The translations under genes were made by a program, and so were the position numbers. A stretch of 64,000 nt of DNA from Trematomus loennbergii (Eukaryota; Chordata; Actinopteri; Perciformes; Nototheniidae), in NCBI GenBank assembly GCA_012861695.1, contig JAAOOA010000002.1, positions 29,514,304-29,578,303 on the forward strand, written 5' to 3'. The notes beneath the pieces were generated by a model. The model was not told the DNA's origin. It searched no databases and saw only the letters and a program-made list of their open reading frames with translations. This document shows, piece after piece, positions 13,701 through 61,263 of this stretch (position 1 is its first letter; each line of letters begins with the position of its first letter).

Positions 13701-15117
13701 GAGAAACCGGCTCGAGATACAAAAATCCATAAAAAGATGTCATCTGTGGAAGCCGTAGTACTGTAAAAAGCACGACCAACCATCTGAGCCGGCCCGGCTA
13801 AAATAACTGGATGGCCGACCTGCCTGTCAGCCTTCCATCTGTGCACAAACTTATCTCGTGCCCTCATTGGTCATGTACGCGTTCGTGTGTGTTGGAGGAG
13901 GGGCTCTGTAAGGAAGTGGCAGATTTTTTTCCGGTTGTGTATTTTCAAATTCTAGCGATCTCGAGCTGGTTTCTCCAAAATGACCTACCCCACCTTTAAA
14001 TTATATTGTTTCACTTTGAGCAAGTGACCTTTATTATTGTTTATGTGATACACCAACTTAACTTTCAGGTGTGTACTTGCTCTATGTATAGCTTGTAACA
14101 TACATAATAAAGAACAATACAACATGTATTTGTTATAATCCTAATTAAAGTCTCATAGTTCTTTTGTTAGCATTGACAGAAGGTAGGAGGACATCAAAGA
14201 GGCTTGTAGACAGACGTCCAGTATTGACACTGCTGCCAGGGCACACAATGCCACTGACACACACTGTCAACACACACTGTTAACACACAGGGGGCGTGTC
14301 TTTGTGTGCATGTGAGTGTGAAAGGACACTGTTAGTGTAACTCATGGGGACAGATGAGGCTGCGGGAGGTCAAAATGTGTGAGTGGCTCTTCGTGGACTG
14401 GGTTTGTTTGTTTGGCATCTGCAATATTTGTTCACATTATCGTTGCATTATTTTAGATTCGGATACCATTCTTGCTCTGGTGTAATAGCTTGTGACAATT
14501 CTGATGATCTGTTAAAGTCTTAGCTTAAAGGAAAAAGGACAAATATTCACTGGTTCGAGCTTCAATATGTGTGAATACTGTATTTGCTGATTTCCTATGG
14601 CCAGGTTCAGACTTTATTTTGTCTCACTGACTGTCTTCGGGTTTGCTTGAACAAAACGAAACATTTGAAAATATGAGCTTTGGGAAATTGTAAGGGATAT
14701 CTTCAATAGCCGTCTGATTTAGTGACCACAGTCAATAATCAGGCTTGTTTGGACATTACATGGACTTTAACTAAAATAGTGCATACTGTACAAATCTGGT
14801 ACGGATTGAATACACCTGTCTTCGTCATTCCTTATTATTTGATCTTATTTCAGAGATATTCAAAAGGAATATGGCTCCTTTTTTCTAACATATCTGACGC
14901 ATATCAAATCAGAAGAAAATGCTGCAATAAAATCAGTGGCACAAACACATGTGGACCTGCCTTGTGGTTGATACGTTTCAGTCTCCAGTTAAAACATTGA
15001 ATATCAGTTTAATGTTTGTCCGTCTCTTTCCTGTATCTGCAGCGTCTGATAAAGAGCATCACTCCAGTGCCCAGCGGTGACCAATACAGAGACTACATAG
15101 TCACCAACGCAGTCTGA
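4761..15117 (+). CDS. slc6a4: Sodium-dependent serotonin transporter (SERT), 13 coding exons
   Basis: Twelve-helix SLC6 symporter that takes up serotonin with Na+ and Cl- at the plasma membrane. Coding exons: 4761-5217, 6829-6963, 7440-7662, 9389-9527, 9792-9926, 10017-10120, 10433-10559, 10731-10843, 12055-12186, 12338-12437, 12697-12795, 12971-13138, 15043-15117. The protein, about 669 residues after allowing for three missing bases, aligns along its length with human SERT (630 aa). TM1 has [11 protein letters not shown], with Y133 and D136 at the human Y95/D98 substrate positions. The extracellular loop has two Cys ([11 protein letters not shown]) and N-glycosylation sites (NVS, NSS). VTATFPY, DSTFAGLEG and a C-terminal NAV are present. 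The N-terminus is about 38 residues longer than human and Gly/Ala/Ser-rich around residues 76-104. The start at 4761 gives an N-terminus that runs without interruption into TM1. The frame is broken in exons 7 and 11. Which teleost paralogue (a or b) this is cannot be decided here. Confidence 0.95.
10542..10547 (+). other. slc6a4: Frame break (one base missing) in slc6a4 exon 7
   Basis: The exon reads [15 protein letters not shown] and then leaves the SERT frame. One extra base at gtgtggcc (making gtggtggcc) restores V-A-K-D-A-G, as in human (EVAKDAG), and gives a phase-1 donor at 10559 that matches the phase of the next exon (G-P-S-L-L-F). The exon is 127 bases instead of the expected 128. 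Confidence 0.85.
11398..11930 (+). mobile_element. L2-type LINE 3' end with reverse transcriptase C-terminal remnant
   Basis: A frame at 11416-11721 encodes [33 protein letters not shown] and [14 protein letters not shown]. This is the characteristic C-terminal segment of fish L2/CR1-clade LINE ORF2 proteins. It is followed by the usual 3' UTR: cagcactttggtcaactgag, then tgctatataaataaa, and an (attga)-like tail ending near 11930. The copy is 5'-truncated and cannot be autonomous. It sits in sense orientation in the slc6a4 intron between the exons at 10731 and 12055. Confidence 0.88.
12438..12696 (+). other. slc6a4: GC-AG intron of slc6a4
   Basis: The exon ends VSWFY-G at 12437 and the intron begins gcaagt instead of gtaagt; the acceptor is ggttccag at 12696. 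The upstream exon is then 100 bases (12338-12437), ends in phase 1 and fits the next exon, which starts gt-acc. Apart from the C at intron position 2 the donor (g|gcaagt) matches the consensus, as is usual for the minor GC-AG class. Confidence 0.8.
12718..12736 (+). other. slc6a4: Frame break (two bases missing) in slc6a4 exon 11
   Basis: The exon opens in frame as G-T-N-R-F-C-N-D-I. Four bases (cctc) then separate ATC from ATG-CTT-GGT, where SERT has two codons (human RDV-KE-MLGF). From the ATG onward the correct frame reads [20 protein letters not shown]. The exon is 99 bases (12697-12795) instead of 101, so two bases are missing, perhaps as two separate single-base losses. Confidence 0.78.
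13682..13995. mobile_element. TTAA-flanked MITE (314 bp) in slc6a4 intron
   Basis: The ends are long inverted repeats: aggtggggtaggt...gagaaaccggctcgaga on the left and its near-perfect reverse complement on the right (tctcgagctggtttctcc...acctaccccacct). TTAA flanks both sides (13678-13681 and 13996-13999). A TTAA target site is known for Kolobok and piggyBac superfamilies. No transposase is encoded. It lies in the last slc6a4 intron. Confidence 0.85.
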
Positions 15118-16860
<1,743 letters not shown>

Positions 16861-16899
16861 TAAATATATGGGAAATAATAATAAAGATATATGGAAATA

Positions 16900-18485
16900 A
16901 ATAACCTCTGTCATCTTTTAGCTGCTTATTTTATGTGTCGGTCCTGTCCTGTACACAGTTTGACACATACCAACAATCTTCTCCTCCAATGAACCCTTGT
17001 AGAAGCTGACATATTTATGAACTCTTCTGATAAGATGAGAACACTCTGATCACACACAATTATATGCTTTAAAGATTGGTATCTAATGGCAGGGCTTTGG
17101 TTTAAATTAATTAATCATTTATTTTGTGAATATAATTTATTTGTGTTTTTAAATAATTACAGCTTACCAGGGAGAATTGCTGATAACTAATAAAAACAAT
17201 ATGTGGAAAGCAACCAAAAGTTTGCGAAAAGTGTATACAGACCAGTTATTAAGACATGTGCATTTACATTCAATGCTGATGCAGCCTTCCCAGTCTTGGC
17301 AATAAGTGGCAACTCTTTAAAGGATCAGTTCAACTGACTTTCTACACACCCTGAGTATCTGTCTAATATGTTTTATTCATGTCAGTCATTCTTGGTCTAA
17401 TATATCAGCAAAACTCAGAAAAAGAAACCATAACGTATATACTTTCTTATACTGTTTTGGAGGAATTTGGGTGAACTGTACACTGTGACATGTCAGTGAG
17501 AAACATGCAGAATCTGAGGATTGTGGTGTAAGGTTAGTGTCAAAATGGTTTTAGTGTTACTGATAACCATGAGCTTCAGAGTAGAGAAATGAGTGTTCAG
17601 AAAAGCACAGGCCTCTTATGTGTTGCAACAATTAAAAGGCCACAGGTCTCACATTTGTTTGTATTAATTGAAGGAACATCCAGATCAACAGTAATGTCTA
17701 AAACAAAATGATTGCCAAAGATGTCAGCAGGCAGGAATGTAGAAGGAGGTTCAGAAGAGGGCTAAAGCAACAACAATATCTACTGCTGCACAGAGGAAGC
17801 TATAACTAAGAAAGAGTACAAACTATGACGTAAAATTCACAGAAATTGAGACACAAGGAGGGATGACAGAAATGAAGATATGAAGAAGCTAGAGATAAAC
17901 TGGGTGTATTGAGTAAGCCCTTTTGAGATGATGAACTACCATGACAGCGGCCATAATGTGGCAACAGTTCAGAATCAGGTTTTAATCCAAATTGTGGAAA
18001 TGCTGTGACAAAGTGGGCGACGCGGGGCTTTTCTTCCCCTCTGTGTCACTGTTTAATGACTGTGTTTATTGAGGTTAACGACTCTATTAGTCACTCTTAC
18101 TGACTGCATGATGAGCTGCCACTGCCAGCTCCATTTTGGCAACTGCACATCATGATTTGTGATACACATGTGAAAACAATTACAGCATGCTCTGTCTGAA
18201 TTATGACTCGGCTGATTTAATATTAGACTTACAAAACAGCATGAGGCTTCAGCGGGGCTGGAATCATGTGATGCTTTGAGCCTCTTTAAACGGTGGCTGT
18301 TTCAACCTGTCAGGACAATCATTGTCTCTCTGTCAACCCCAATGTTTCTGACTCTGTGTGTGTGTCTGCGTGTGTGTCTGTGTGTACACAATGTGCAAAT
18401 CACAATGGTTCCTTGTCACCGCTGATTAATCCCACCACTGAAATCTGCAATCAGCAGCTTCAGCAAACAGTCTTGTGGTCGTGCA

Positions 18486-18543
<58 letters not shown>

Positions 18544-20892
18544 GGAACAGAGAAAAAGGATGTGTATGACTTCAGTATTGCTGCGAGGATTATCTTCAAC
18601 TAACTCATCTGAGTAGTAGCGAATGTAGAACAGGTGTTCATTCTTTTAAAACTGCACAGCTTGTTCACTTTAAATTCTGCACATATTACATTTTTTGTGT
18701 CTGTTTTACTGACGTTTTGTATTTTTTTAATTTTCTCATTGTTTTCTTATTGTACTGTTTACTAGTTTTTATGATAGTTCTAATCCATTTGACTGTATTT
18801 ATGTATGCACCATTAAACACCAAAGCAAATTCCTTATGTAAACTGCTTTGAACGTGATTCTGAATATCCTGAGGTAGTGAGAAGAAACTTTTAAGAGAAC
18901 TTTCATTATTTCACTTCCTCCTTTCCACACATCAGCAGATCTACCTGTCAGGTTTGAAATGAAACCCAGAGAGGATATATTCTTGGGTTTGATAGCCCTC
19001 TGCCTAAACGTGCACATAATCATGTGAGCATCCACACACTGTGCCAGGAGTTTTTCCTATACGTGTGCTTTATTGTGGCAATTTCCTCTGAGCTCCCTTC
19101 CCTGTGTTTTGTTCCTGGCCTTATCACTGCAGATCTATATTAAACAGCACAGCACAGCCAGCGTATCCCTCCACCTCTGCTCTACCTGTCATCTCAGCAT
19201 CCTGCTGCCAGCCTCTCTCCCTATCAGGTGTCTATCAAGACCTGCAGCTCATTTCATCTCTTTTCCCTGCTCTCATATCTTTTTATTTTCTTATATGAGT
19301 TTAGGCAAGCCAACCTGGGCTGTGTGTGTGTTTTATGTGCTTACTTTCTCAAATATGTCTGTCAATTTGAGAAATCCCCTATGGGTTTTGAACAGAGATA
19401 ACCCTTCATACAGTACTTCATGGATTTAACTTTTCACTTTCCAGAGAGCAGCTTAGTTTGACATATCTTTCAACTCTCTTTCTGTCTTTCTCCCCTCAGT
19501 TCTTGATGTAAATGTGTTTTGACAGAGATCCAGAGGGTCACTCTTTTCTTTCTGACAGAAAAATCCTGGCATTTACCTCTCTAACTTGCTCTGTCTGTCC
19601 TCTCCCTGCCTCTCCATTTTGTCCACTACCCAGCCTCTGTGCTGATCCACTGATACTGCCGCTGCCTATGAAGAACAGGAAATGAAACTCTTTCTTTCCT
19701 GCGATCTGTCGCTCCCAGCCTTTATCACACAGAAACATTGATTCCCAGCAATGGCTGTCTCTCACTCTCCTAATGAACTCATTTTGCACGAACGGAGAAT
19801 ACCATCTTATCTCTGCAGTGTGTTTTTTTTTCTCTCTGACACACTCTCTCTTTCTCTATTTAATCCTTTGTTTGCTTCACCTGCTTTCTTAGTTCATATA
19901 ATAGTTGCCAAGATACGCAGACAGGTCCTTGATCTGTTGTCTTCTCATTACAGGTGAGGAGATGAGAAAGAGACAGAGTGAAATTATCTACAATAGTAAC
20001 TCTCATATGCATTTGCCATTATGCATGTATAAAAGTGTGTGTTCAATATGGTTCTGTGTCATGTGAAATGACCACCTCAACCCAAGAGAGCATTGGAAAA
20101 CAGAAACACTGCATGATGCAGAGTGAGTAGATAGATTTATGCTTTTAGGGATTTTAGCGTCTATCGTTGTATCTTTCTTGGCTAAAGCGAGCCTGCTGTG
20201 GCTCAAATCGACTGATGAACAACATCCACATGACTTTTTCTCACTTTGAATACTCTGTGAACATGTTGGGGATCAGCGATCAGCAGGGTATGAAAGATAA
20301 GGGGTCAAGAAGGATCATTTAAAAGCCTCTGAAACTGAATGAAGAGGTGATTACTGTGATAAATACAGCACTGAAAAGAAAGTGGCAGAAAGGATTCATT
20401 ATTATCACATTAGTGCCATCACTTTGAACATACTGTAATGGGACCATGGTTTTGAATGTCTTAGACAATTAAAGGGTGACTACGCATTAAAGATTTCTTA
20501 CTTCACCGCAGGCGTTAGTTTTCATTTTGTAAAATGCGATTAAAAAACAGAGCATTGTCAACAATATTGCTAACATTTGTGCTTTTGTTGCTTGGATGAT
20601 TTCAAATATCTGCCTTGAGAACTGGGTAAGGGTTAGGGGGTTTAGACTAACCCTAAATTGGTTGCAACTACTAAAGAACTAAAACAAAAATATACCACCT
20701 GTTAAAATGAGCATTTAACAATTAGTCTGAGAATGTAATTGTCTACAATGCTAACAAGTAAAGGTTGGTTATTAAAGTGACAAAGTGTTTAATTTTTAAC
20801 CCCTAACCCCATATTCACCCATAATATCTCAGAGTGTCTAAAGGACCCTGAACCTTAAAACTATGTGAATACTTCTCCTCAACTATGATTTA
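16900..20892. other. Intergenic DNA between slc6a4 and ssh2, part 1
   Basis: No gene is supported. Open frames are short, and those in 18293-18616 and 19073-19429 have no splice or homology support. The only clear element is an (AC)n tract at 18487-18542. C/T-rich stretches at about 19450-19650 and 19800-19880 are low-complexity. Confidence 0.5.
18487..18542. repeat. (AC)n microsatellite
   Basis: An uninterrupted AC dinucleotide run of about 56 bases. Confidence 0.97.
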
Positions 20893-20896
20893 TTAA

Positions 20897-21383
20897 AGGG
20901 GACCTATCATGCAAAATGCACTTTTGTACGTCTTTTATACATGAATATGTGTCCCCAGTGTTCCAGGGAACTCACCAAGTGTCAGAAAACACAACCCTCT
21001 CTATTTTCCTCCATACCCAAATCTCTAAAAAAGGGGCTGCAACGGATCTGATAAAAACTGATCCAGATTTGAACACTGTCCTGACGTCAGGACGGTGGCG
21101 CTACGGCTATTGGGCCAACTCCACCAATCAGGAGGAGACAGCCACGGCCATTGCCGTTCGAAAGTGCTGGAGACGCTGTAGTACATATGCCAGGCCTGTA
21201 GTGGTGCTGTTCTCACAGAATCAGCCCTTGCAAAAACAGAGCTAAAAAAGTGCAAATTGAGCGAAATGAGGCATGGCTAAAATGCATGATCTGTTTGGTA
21301 TTTTGAAAAAAAAAAGTATAAATATGCCTTATATAGGTATAGTCCTACACTATATTATTCAAATATAGGATGATAGGTCCACT
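20897..21383. mobile_element. TTAA-flanked MITE (487 bp)
   Basis: The left end is aggggacctatcat and the right end is atgataggtccact, its reverse complement with one mismatch. TTAA is present on both sides (20893-20896 and 21384-21387). The interior has a perfect TGACGTCA palindrome (21082-21089) and no transposase. The ends and TTAA target resemble the common fish Kolobok-like MITEs. Confidence 0.85.
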
Positions 21384-23731
21384 TTAAAAAAGCTTCCTAT
21401 TTGCCATATAAAACCCCTTTTTTGCTGAAGCTGTAAAAGCATCAAAGAGCCCCATGTGTAACATATACGATTTAAATACAATCAAAAATAAATAACATTT
21501 AAACATCTAATGGGTTATAAAGACCAGTATTTGATTATTGCATCTGCCTTTGAGAGCATTTAAAGATCTGTTCTCCAGTGTAGGCTGATCTGTAATGGGG
21601 TCACATCCCCCCTGTTGGTTTGAAGCAGTATCATGTCATTAGAATCAGAGCAGTCTGTGTTGACCAAAGATGACCACTGGGGGGACTGGAGGTCTACACA
21701 GAGAGGAGAGAGAGGGGCTCAGGGCGTGGACTGAGATTCAAGGGGGTGGGGGATTAAAGCTATGACATCATCATTTATAGACATGCATCTGGTGTTTGTG
21801 GTAAAACAAGACTGATGTGAGGGGGAAATGTGTTGAGTTGATGTATAACTGAATAGTGAAGCATGTGAGAGAATCATTAACAAACCTACTTTTGCTTCAT
21901 TGTGCATTTATTTGAACATGACCAATTTGTAACTAGGGGGTGACCTAGGAAAACAATGTCACATATCTATTGCTTATTATTTTAGTCTCCACACACAATA
22001 ACCTATCTAATAACGTTTTTAAGAAGGCCCAGATTTAACCAAAAGTGAAGGGCTAGGCTTTTTCCTTTGTCTCACCGTTTAATATATCATTTGAATGTAA
22101 CAAAAACAAAAACAATCATGAAATGAGTAGCTAGCTAGCCTTATCTTCTGTATGTCTTTTGGTGGCATCTACAGTTATATTCTTCACTAGTGCAAACTGA
22201 TGTTAGCGCTGCTTGGGTCAATAGGGTAGTTACGTTGATAAACAGCAATAGCTTTTTTACAGAAAGAAAGGATCTATTTTTGTTCCTTTTTTTAATTGGC
22301 TTGATCTGGCCCACATACTGCCAATTAAATAGGCCTGCTCTAATATGTACACAACCATTTAATCAACCTTTCTAAATCACACACATCACTCACACACACA
22401 CTCACGGGTGTGTGGCTGTGATCTCTGGTGGATAGCAGAGCTTTAATTACAAGGAGGATTGTCTTAATTCCCACTGTCTCTGTCTTGACACTAAATCCCT
22501 GAAGTATCATCCTCTACGACTCTAATCCTAATCTTGTTTGCTCCTACACACGCTTACTTTCACAGTCTCTTCCTGCCTGTCGTGGTTACCTGTGTACAGA
22601 GGATCTATTTTTTCTCTCTTCCTCTTCCACCCTCTCTGTGACTCTCTCTTCAGCGGCTCTTTTATCATTCACCTTGTTCTTATAAATGTGGTTTGGAAAT
22701 GTTGTTATCGACCATGAAGGCCGCCATGTGAGCTCTATCCTGCTGACATGTCGTCCACACTGAGACAAATACACAGTTTGTTTCCGCTTTAGTCGAGCCG
22801 GGGTATGACTCTTTCATTCGAAAAAACAAATAGAGGTAGATTAATATGCACAGCTGGTCGCTCACATACATACAGCATGGCCTCATCAGCTTCACCCAAA
22901 CTGTATGAATGGATAAGGAGGAGGGGGATGTGGTCATCAATCATCCTGTCACTCTTTTATTTGCAATCGTTTATATCATGTGCTTTCTGTATTTGTTTTT
23001 GTGTCTTATCAGGCTGTCCTCACTCCATCTCACACCCTTACATCCTTTCCACGTTCAAGTGCAATGCAATTACTGCTTTTGATTCTCTACACCACCTGTA
23101 CCTCCTAATCAGATTTATTTTGTCTCTCATTTTCTTTTTTAACACAAGCTTATTAGATGATCAATAAAAAGGAAAGTAAGGGAAACGATGGAGGAGGGGA
23201 AAGAACCAGAAGGACAGGAAGAGGAGAAGGAGGCAATGACCCAGATAATGCAATGAAGGGAATCAAAATGAGCCTCCCAGACCTCAGCTTCACACCCCAT
23301 CCTCACCTTCCTCTCTGTGCCCAACACTCTCACCAATATTTTCTACTAATTAAATGCAGCCAGTGACCATGAAGAGTCAGGGGAGAGGTATTTGCTGTCT
23401 TTCCAATAACACTCTAAATCAAGATTTTCAAGGTTCCTAGAGAGATGGGCTTCGTTGAGGTGCTGTAGCTATATCTCCTTCAATCGTTCACCTCATCAAC
23501 CTTTTTGACTTTCACAATCATGCTCCACACACACCTCCCCTGCCTTCATAGTTCACACCCCGACCCCCACATCTCATCTCCCAAGAGGGGTGGGTAACAG
23601 AAAAACAAGGAGCACGGAGATGTGAGGTCAGGTCCTCTCCTGCGCCATTCCCTGGATAAAACCTCCAGGGTATACAGAAATAAACACTCTAATACATTAT
23701 TCATGGTGCTATATGGTCAGCTATCTAATAC

Positions 23732-23862
<131 letters not shown>

Positions 23863-24439
23863 TACTGTTTTGATCTGTATTTTGTCAGTTTAACTGATAA
23901 CTTTGCATGAATGGGAGTGCCAGCAAACACGTTTGACAGCTGGTCCCCATTGCGCGTGCGCGAAAGAAACGGCAAGGCAGCCTTTAGTGTGAAGCTAAAC
24001 CAAAGAGTTACTGCTACAGGATGTATCTGTCGAAATAAAAGCGTTGAATTGTCCACTTTAAAGGACACATAGGTCATTGACTTGATGCCTGGAAATTGAA
24101 CAACATAAAATAATACCAAAGATTTAGAATTACAAACGCCATGATACAGAAAGACTTGAAAGGAAATCGGAAAATTATAATCTAAAAGAGGCTCTCTCCT
24201 GTGTCCAGGGGGACACTTAAATCCAGTTGAGTTATAATTCCTAATAACTCTAAACACAAAGAACCTACTACATGCATTTATTTGTGCAATAGATGTATTT
24301 ATGTGCTATTCAGCAAAAAAAGAAAACTGCCAATTTTTGCATTGGAAAATAAATTGTAATGATTCTCACTTGTTTCACGGATGATTAAAAAAGGAATTAA
24401 GAAAGATAATTCATGCAAAGTCCTTCTATTTACGTTTAA

Positions 24440-24582
24440 TAATTTACAACTTTAAATGTATCAGTTTTTAAATGCCATTTTATAATGTGTTCTCTCTTAA
24501 ATGTCTTTTATTTTAATTTGTAAAGCACTTTGAATTGCCTCATGCTGAAAGGTGCTATAAATAAACTTGCCTTGCCTTGCCT
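24440..24582 (+). mobile_element. Truncated LINE 3' tail with CCTTG repeats
   Basis: The sequence ends taaagcactttgaattgcc, then tgctgaaaggtgctataaataaa, then cttgccttgccttgcc. This is the standard 3' end of an abundant fish non-LTR retrotransposon family. No coding part is left. A second tail of the same type sits at 28460-28536. Confidence 0.7.
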
Positions 24583-24911
24583 ATAAAGGAGGGAAACTTT
24601 TCTTTCACTTTTTCAAATGTCTTACTTTCTCTGCTTCTGTACCATTTAAATACGTTTATATATAACGTCTACGGTCTATGGTAAATACATAGTGAAACAT
24701 TAACCCTCAAAATAAGCACACACTTTTATTTTGAAAAAATACAGGAAATGTGTAACGACTGTGCTCAGCTTGACGCTAGAGGGGAAACTAGGCAACGAGC
24801 AGAGAAATAGCATCGGGGGCTCGGCATACTGTTAGTTCCTGCCCGAAATAATGTCTCGCATCCGGTGTTTCTCTCTCCGAGGTGACTGAGGTCTGAGCAG
24901 CAGCAGCCGGC

Positions 24912-55457
<30,546 letters not shown>

Positions 55458-55995
55458 CCTCAGTGCAAAGGACTGGATGAGAAAGGCTGCATGATGAGTA
55501 TGAATGTGTAGCAGATTAACTGGAGACCCTGTGTATCCTCCGATGTATGTTTTAGGAACCGAATGACGAGCATATGTTTGCATGTAAACCACTGGATGTG
55601 ATGTTATAACTGGACTTCAGGTTTTAATGTACAGTAATGAAATATGAATGTCCAAACTCCTTTTATGTCTGACGTCCTATTTTTTTTAAGAAGTGTTAGT
55701 TTTCAGTGTTTAACCCTCGCTGCCTGTTCAGAGTTTATAAAACTACAAGAGGGCTTTTTTTTGTTTTCTCCAAACATGCACTTTACTGTTTTAATGATTT
55801 TATTTTATTTGAAATCCCTTCCTTACCCCCGGGAGGATTCTTTTTGCACTGATCTCAGTCGACTTTGTTTTTATTTTCATAGTGGACGGACGTGTCTTTA
55901 TTCAGATTTTTAATTGAACCAGGACAAAGCTGATATCTTGTTTTTTTATTGAATTATTTAGCAGGAAATAAATATGTTAAGTTTGTTTTGACCTC
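55458..55995 (+). other. ssh2: ssh2 3' UTR and polyadenylation site
   Basis: A short 3' UTR follows the TGA. AATAAA is at 55967-55972 and is followed by a GT-rich stretch (gtttgttttgacctctgtgac), which together make a good polyadenylation site. Confidence 0.7.
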
Positions 55996-56514
55996 TGTGA
56001 CTTTTGTCTTGTTTTGTACATTTGTTCATCATCTCTCACACACACATACAAACACATTTATATAAAGAAGACAGAAGGTGACTATTAGCTCCAGATGATT
56101 ACATTTGACCCACATTATCCTGGACATTACTGCCACCTGCTGGCCAGGCAGAGAACTAAACCTGTGTTGCAGCTCTCGAGGAGGCGTGAAAAAAGGTAAT
56201 ATATGGGGTACATTTCTCACAATCTTTGTGCACTTTAAAGAACTGCAAGCTCTATTGCCCAACACACCTCCAACTTTTTTCAAATGTTACCACCTTTAAT
56301 ATCTGAAAATCAAGCCCTTAACATAATCATTAATATAATAATGTTCTACCTGTCATGTTTTTAGCTGCACGTTTCTTTGAACGAGTCAATCCCGTCTCCG
56401 AGGGGATGTGATCTCCATGGGAGCTCAGCACAGCTTATTTCTGGCTGACATTTTACCTACTGTTTCATGTGGGTAATTAAATACTGAGATGTAGGCCACC
56501 GGGGCCCCTGCTGA

Positions 56515-56580
<66 letters not shown>

Positions 56581-57446
56581 ATCTGACTTTTAAAAAAGCA
56601 GGTGATTAAAAGACTACACATTCACGTTCTGGGTTTGAATGTGAAAATATTGCCAGAAAAAGAGGAAAACAAAAACCACGTAATCTCACAAAATAACTTA
56701 CTTTAGTAGACAGAGCAGATTAATTGAAAAACTGATTTTGATATAAATGGTGTGTGTCCTAAATTGATGTCAGAAGGGCCATAGTTGAAATACTGGGGAA
56801 TAAAATGTAAGTAGCAGGACATGGGGTGTTAAAGTGAGAATAGCATCCATCATTATTGGATACTGACACACCTTGTTTTGTCTGTGACTCTTTACAAATT
56901 CCCTTCACACATCTTGCAGCCCATTGCTTCCACCTTCCTAATTGTATTCATAATGTGGAGCTGAGTCAGGGCGGTGGAGACGTTGCAGCTGAATACTGCT
57001 GATTCATTTAAAAACATTATTTCATTTTCTTTATCCAATTCCATCCATCACACCCCCCAAAGTGCAGAAAGCAGCCTGTGCGCTCCGGGCGGTGTTTCTT
57101 AGAGGGTTTAGACTCTGTAAATCCTTTTCCTCCGTGTCGAGCCTGAAATAACTACAAGCAAAACCCCCTTGGATCCGACTGAGTGCTGGGACTCCGTGTC
57201 ACAGGGAGGATGATGGAGGTGGAAGCTACTAAAAACAGATCAAGTCTCTCCGGTGCCGCAGCGTTCCCTAATCTCCTGAGAAATTAATTGCCTTTATCAC
57301 CGTCCTTCACTCAAAGGGACCGTAAAACTAATTTACAGTGAAAAGCTGCAGCGAAGTCTTAGTTTGGGGGTCAGGGGATTGGAAGCTGTAATTAAAAATA
57401 GATTAAAAAATAACCCACTCATGCGATGCTGTTCCAAAAGATGTGT
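55996..57446. other. Spacer between convergent ssh2 and ankrd13b
   Basis: No gene is supported. It contains an AC microsatellite (56516-56577) and otherwise unique-looking sequence between two opposed polyadenylation signals. Confidence 0.55.
56516..56577. repeat. (AC)n microsatellite
   Basis: An AC dinucleotide run of about 62 bases. Confidence 0.97.
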
Positions 57447-59360
57447 CTTTATTTGAATCATTATCTGAACTCACTTCCCAGCATACACCATGAAAACATT
57501 TCTGCAACATTTTTTTAAAAGTAAAAAAATTAACATTTCCTTTTTTTTTTATCAACCAGGCAAGCTGAATGGGAATTGTAGATAGGAGGCAGAGGTGGTT
57601 ATCCTCAGTTTGTGCTGATATAGGAGTGTTACATTTCTTTCAAAAGATGATACAAAAAGAAAAGGAATAAACAAGCCGTCCTTGTCCCTTGCAACAAAAC
57701 ATGTTCATCAGTGTTGGGCTAGCCTTGAACCCTGCAACATGAAGTTACTTACAATTATGAGAGCAATGTTGAACAATCTTTCCAAATCCAGGAACTGAAA
57801 GGTTCACATTTGCTCAATGTGCAATTTTACATTTGCTTGTTGTATTTATGGAAACAACTTTCTATTTGGGTAATTGCTGTCAATAGATTTTAAAGTGATT
57901 CTTTTGGGTACATGTTCCCTGCCAAAGCTTGATTAACCATTGCCGGTCTCCAGGCTAGACAAAATGAACCTCACACAGGTGCAGACCATGCTGAAATATT
58001 GTACAAACATCGACCGTAACTACACAGAAATACAGAAAAGATCCGCTCATGTAAGGTGAGAGGATGCAAAGATACAGAAAACCTCTTTCTGTAACATTTC
58101 TATTCCACCATTCGATTGAAAACCGCTATCAGGTCCCTTTATTGTTTGTTACAACGGCCGGCCACAACTCATTCACCGTCACATACATGTTAGTTACACA
58201 AAGTGTTTATCTGGCTGTCTCATATCTGTGCTCCTGCTGTCTAACGTCAGGCTAAAACTAGAGCTTAGCTTGTGCTCAAACTCGTCATCTACATCCATTA
58301 ACAGTCAATATGTGATCCGCCAACAAGCTTAGTACAGTACATCTGGATTTTGTGAGAAAAAAAAAGAAACATACCAATCCGTTTTTTGAAACATTTTCCC
58401 TTAAAACTGAGGAAGTCAAATGGTTTGTCGACACTCAACTCAACTTGACCAATAAGGTCAAAGTACTCCCACACTAGAGTGTGTGTGTTAGTGCCGGAGC
58501 AGAGAGTTGGCTTTACAATATACATGTTCAGTATTGAAGGTGATCTGTTGACCCCTGTGCGGAGAGCTGGTTTGGAAACACACACACATATGCACACACA
58601 CACACACGCACCTGCAAACAGACAGAAATCAGTCACCCAAGAAGGCATTCCACTGAACTTGTTGTATTAGATGCATTGTTGGTTGTAAACTTGTCACAAA
58701 AAGTACCGTGTGGCACCAGAAAGAGGAAACTGAAGTCCCTCTCTGGCTGTCTGAGGCCATTTACATTTGCCAACTTTTATGGGAATGTCCAAACCAGTTT
58801 TGATGGTAAATGTGGCCAATTGAAGCAATTAGTGTGTGCTATATTGAGAGAGAAATTGGAGCTAAAAATACGTGTTCTTCCTGCATTCACTGGCATCATT
58901 TAAAGTGACTCAGTGGAAGAACTACAGGCTGGTACAGTGTGTAATTCTCTGATAAGCCTTGGGGTTGTTTTAAATGTCATTCAGAAACAGAACTTCCTTG
59001 TTGTCTTTGCTTGAATTGCAAACAAGATACTTTACTGACAGCAAACATGGCATCCGAAAATGTGTGGAGAAGATATAATGGATGAGGATACATTTACAGT
59101 ATGGATTTGGATGTTCAGCCGTCGTTATTTGAGCCAGACTAAACGGCATTAGCAGCACCAAAAATATGGCCAGTGGGGACCCTGGGCATCAGTGTTAACT
59201 TTGTCTGTCAATATAGCACACACTCAGGAATGTATTGTTCCAATTGACATAAAAGGTGGATTATTTTCCCTTTAAGTTTAAGTAGCCTGCACTGCCCTTC
59301 TCTCCCATGAGTCCTTGGTCCAGACCCCTCCCCTCAGACCCCTGCTGGGCCACTCAGATC
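57447..59360 (-). other. ankrd13b: Probable ankrd13b 3' UTR
   Basis: On the minus strand the sequence after the stop codon at 59361-59363 has no further coding exon. A polyadenylation hexamer is present at 57448-57453 (TTTATT on the plus strand). A UTR of about 1.9 kb is inferred; nearer signals could also be used. Confidence 0.45.
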
Positions 59361-61263
<1,903 letters not shown>

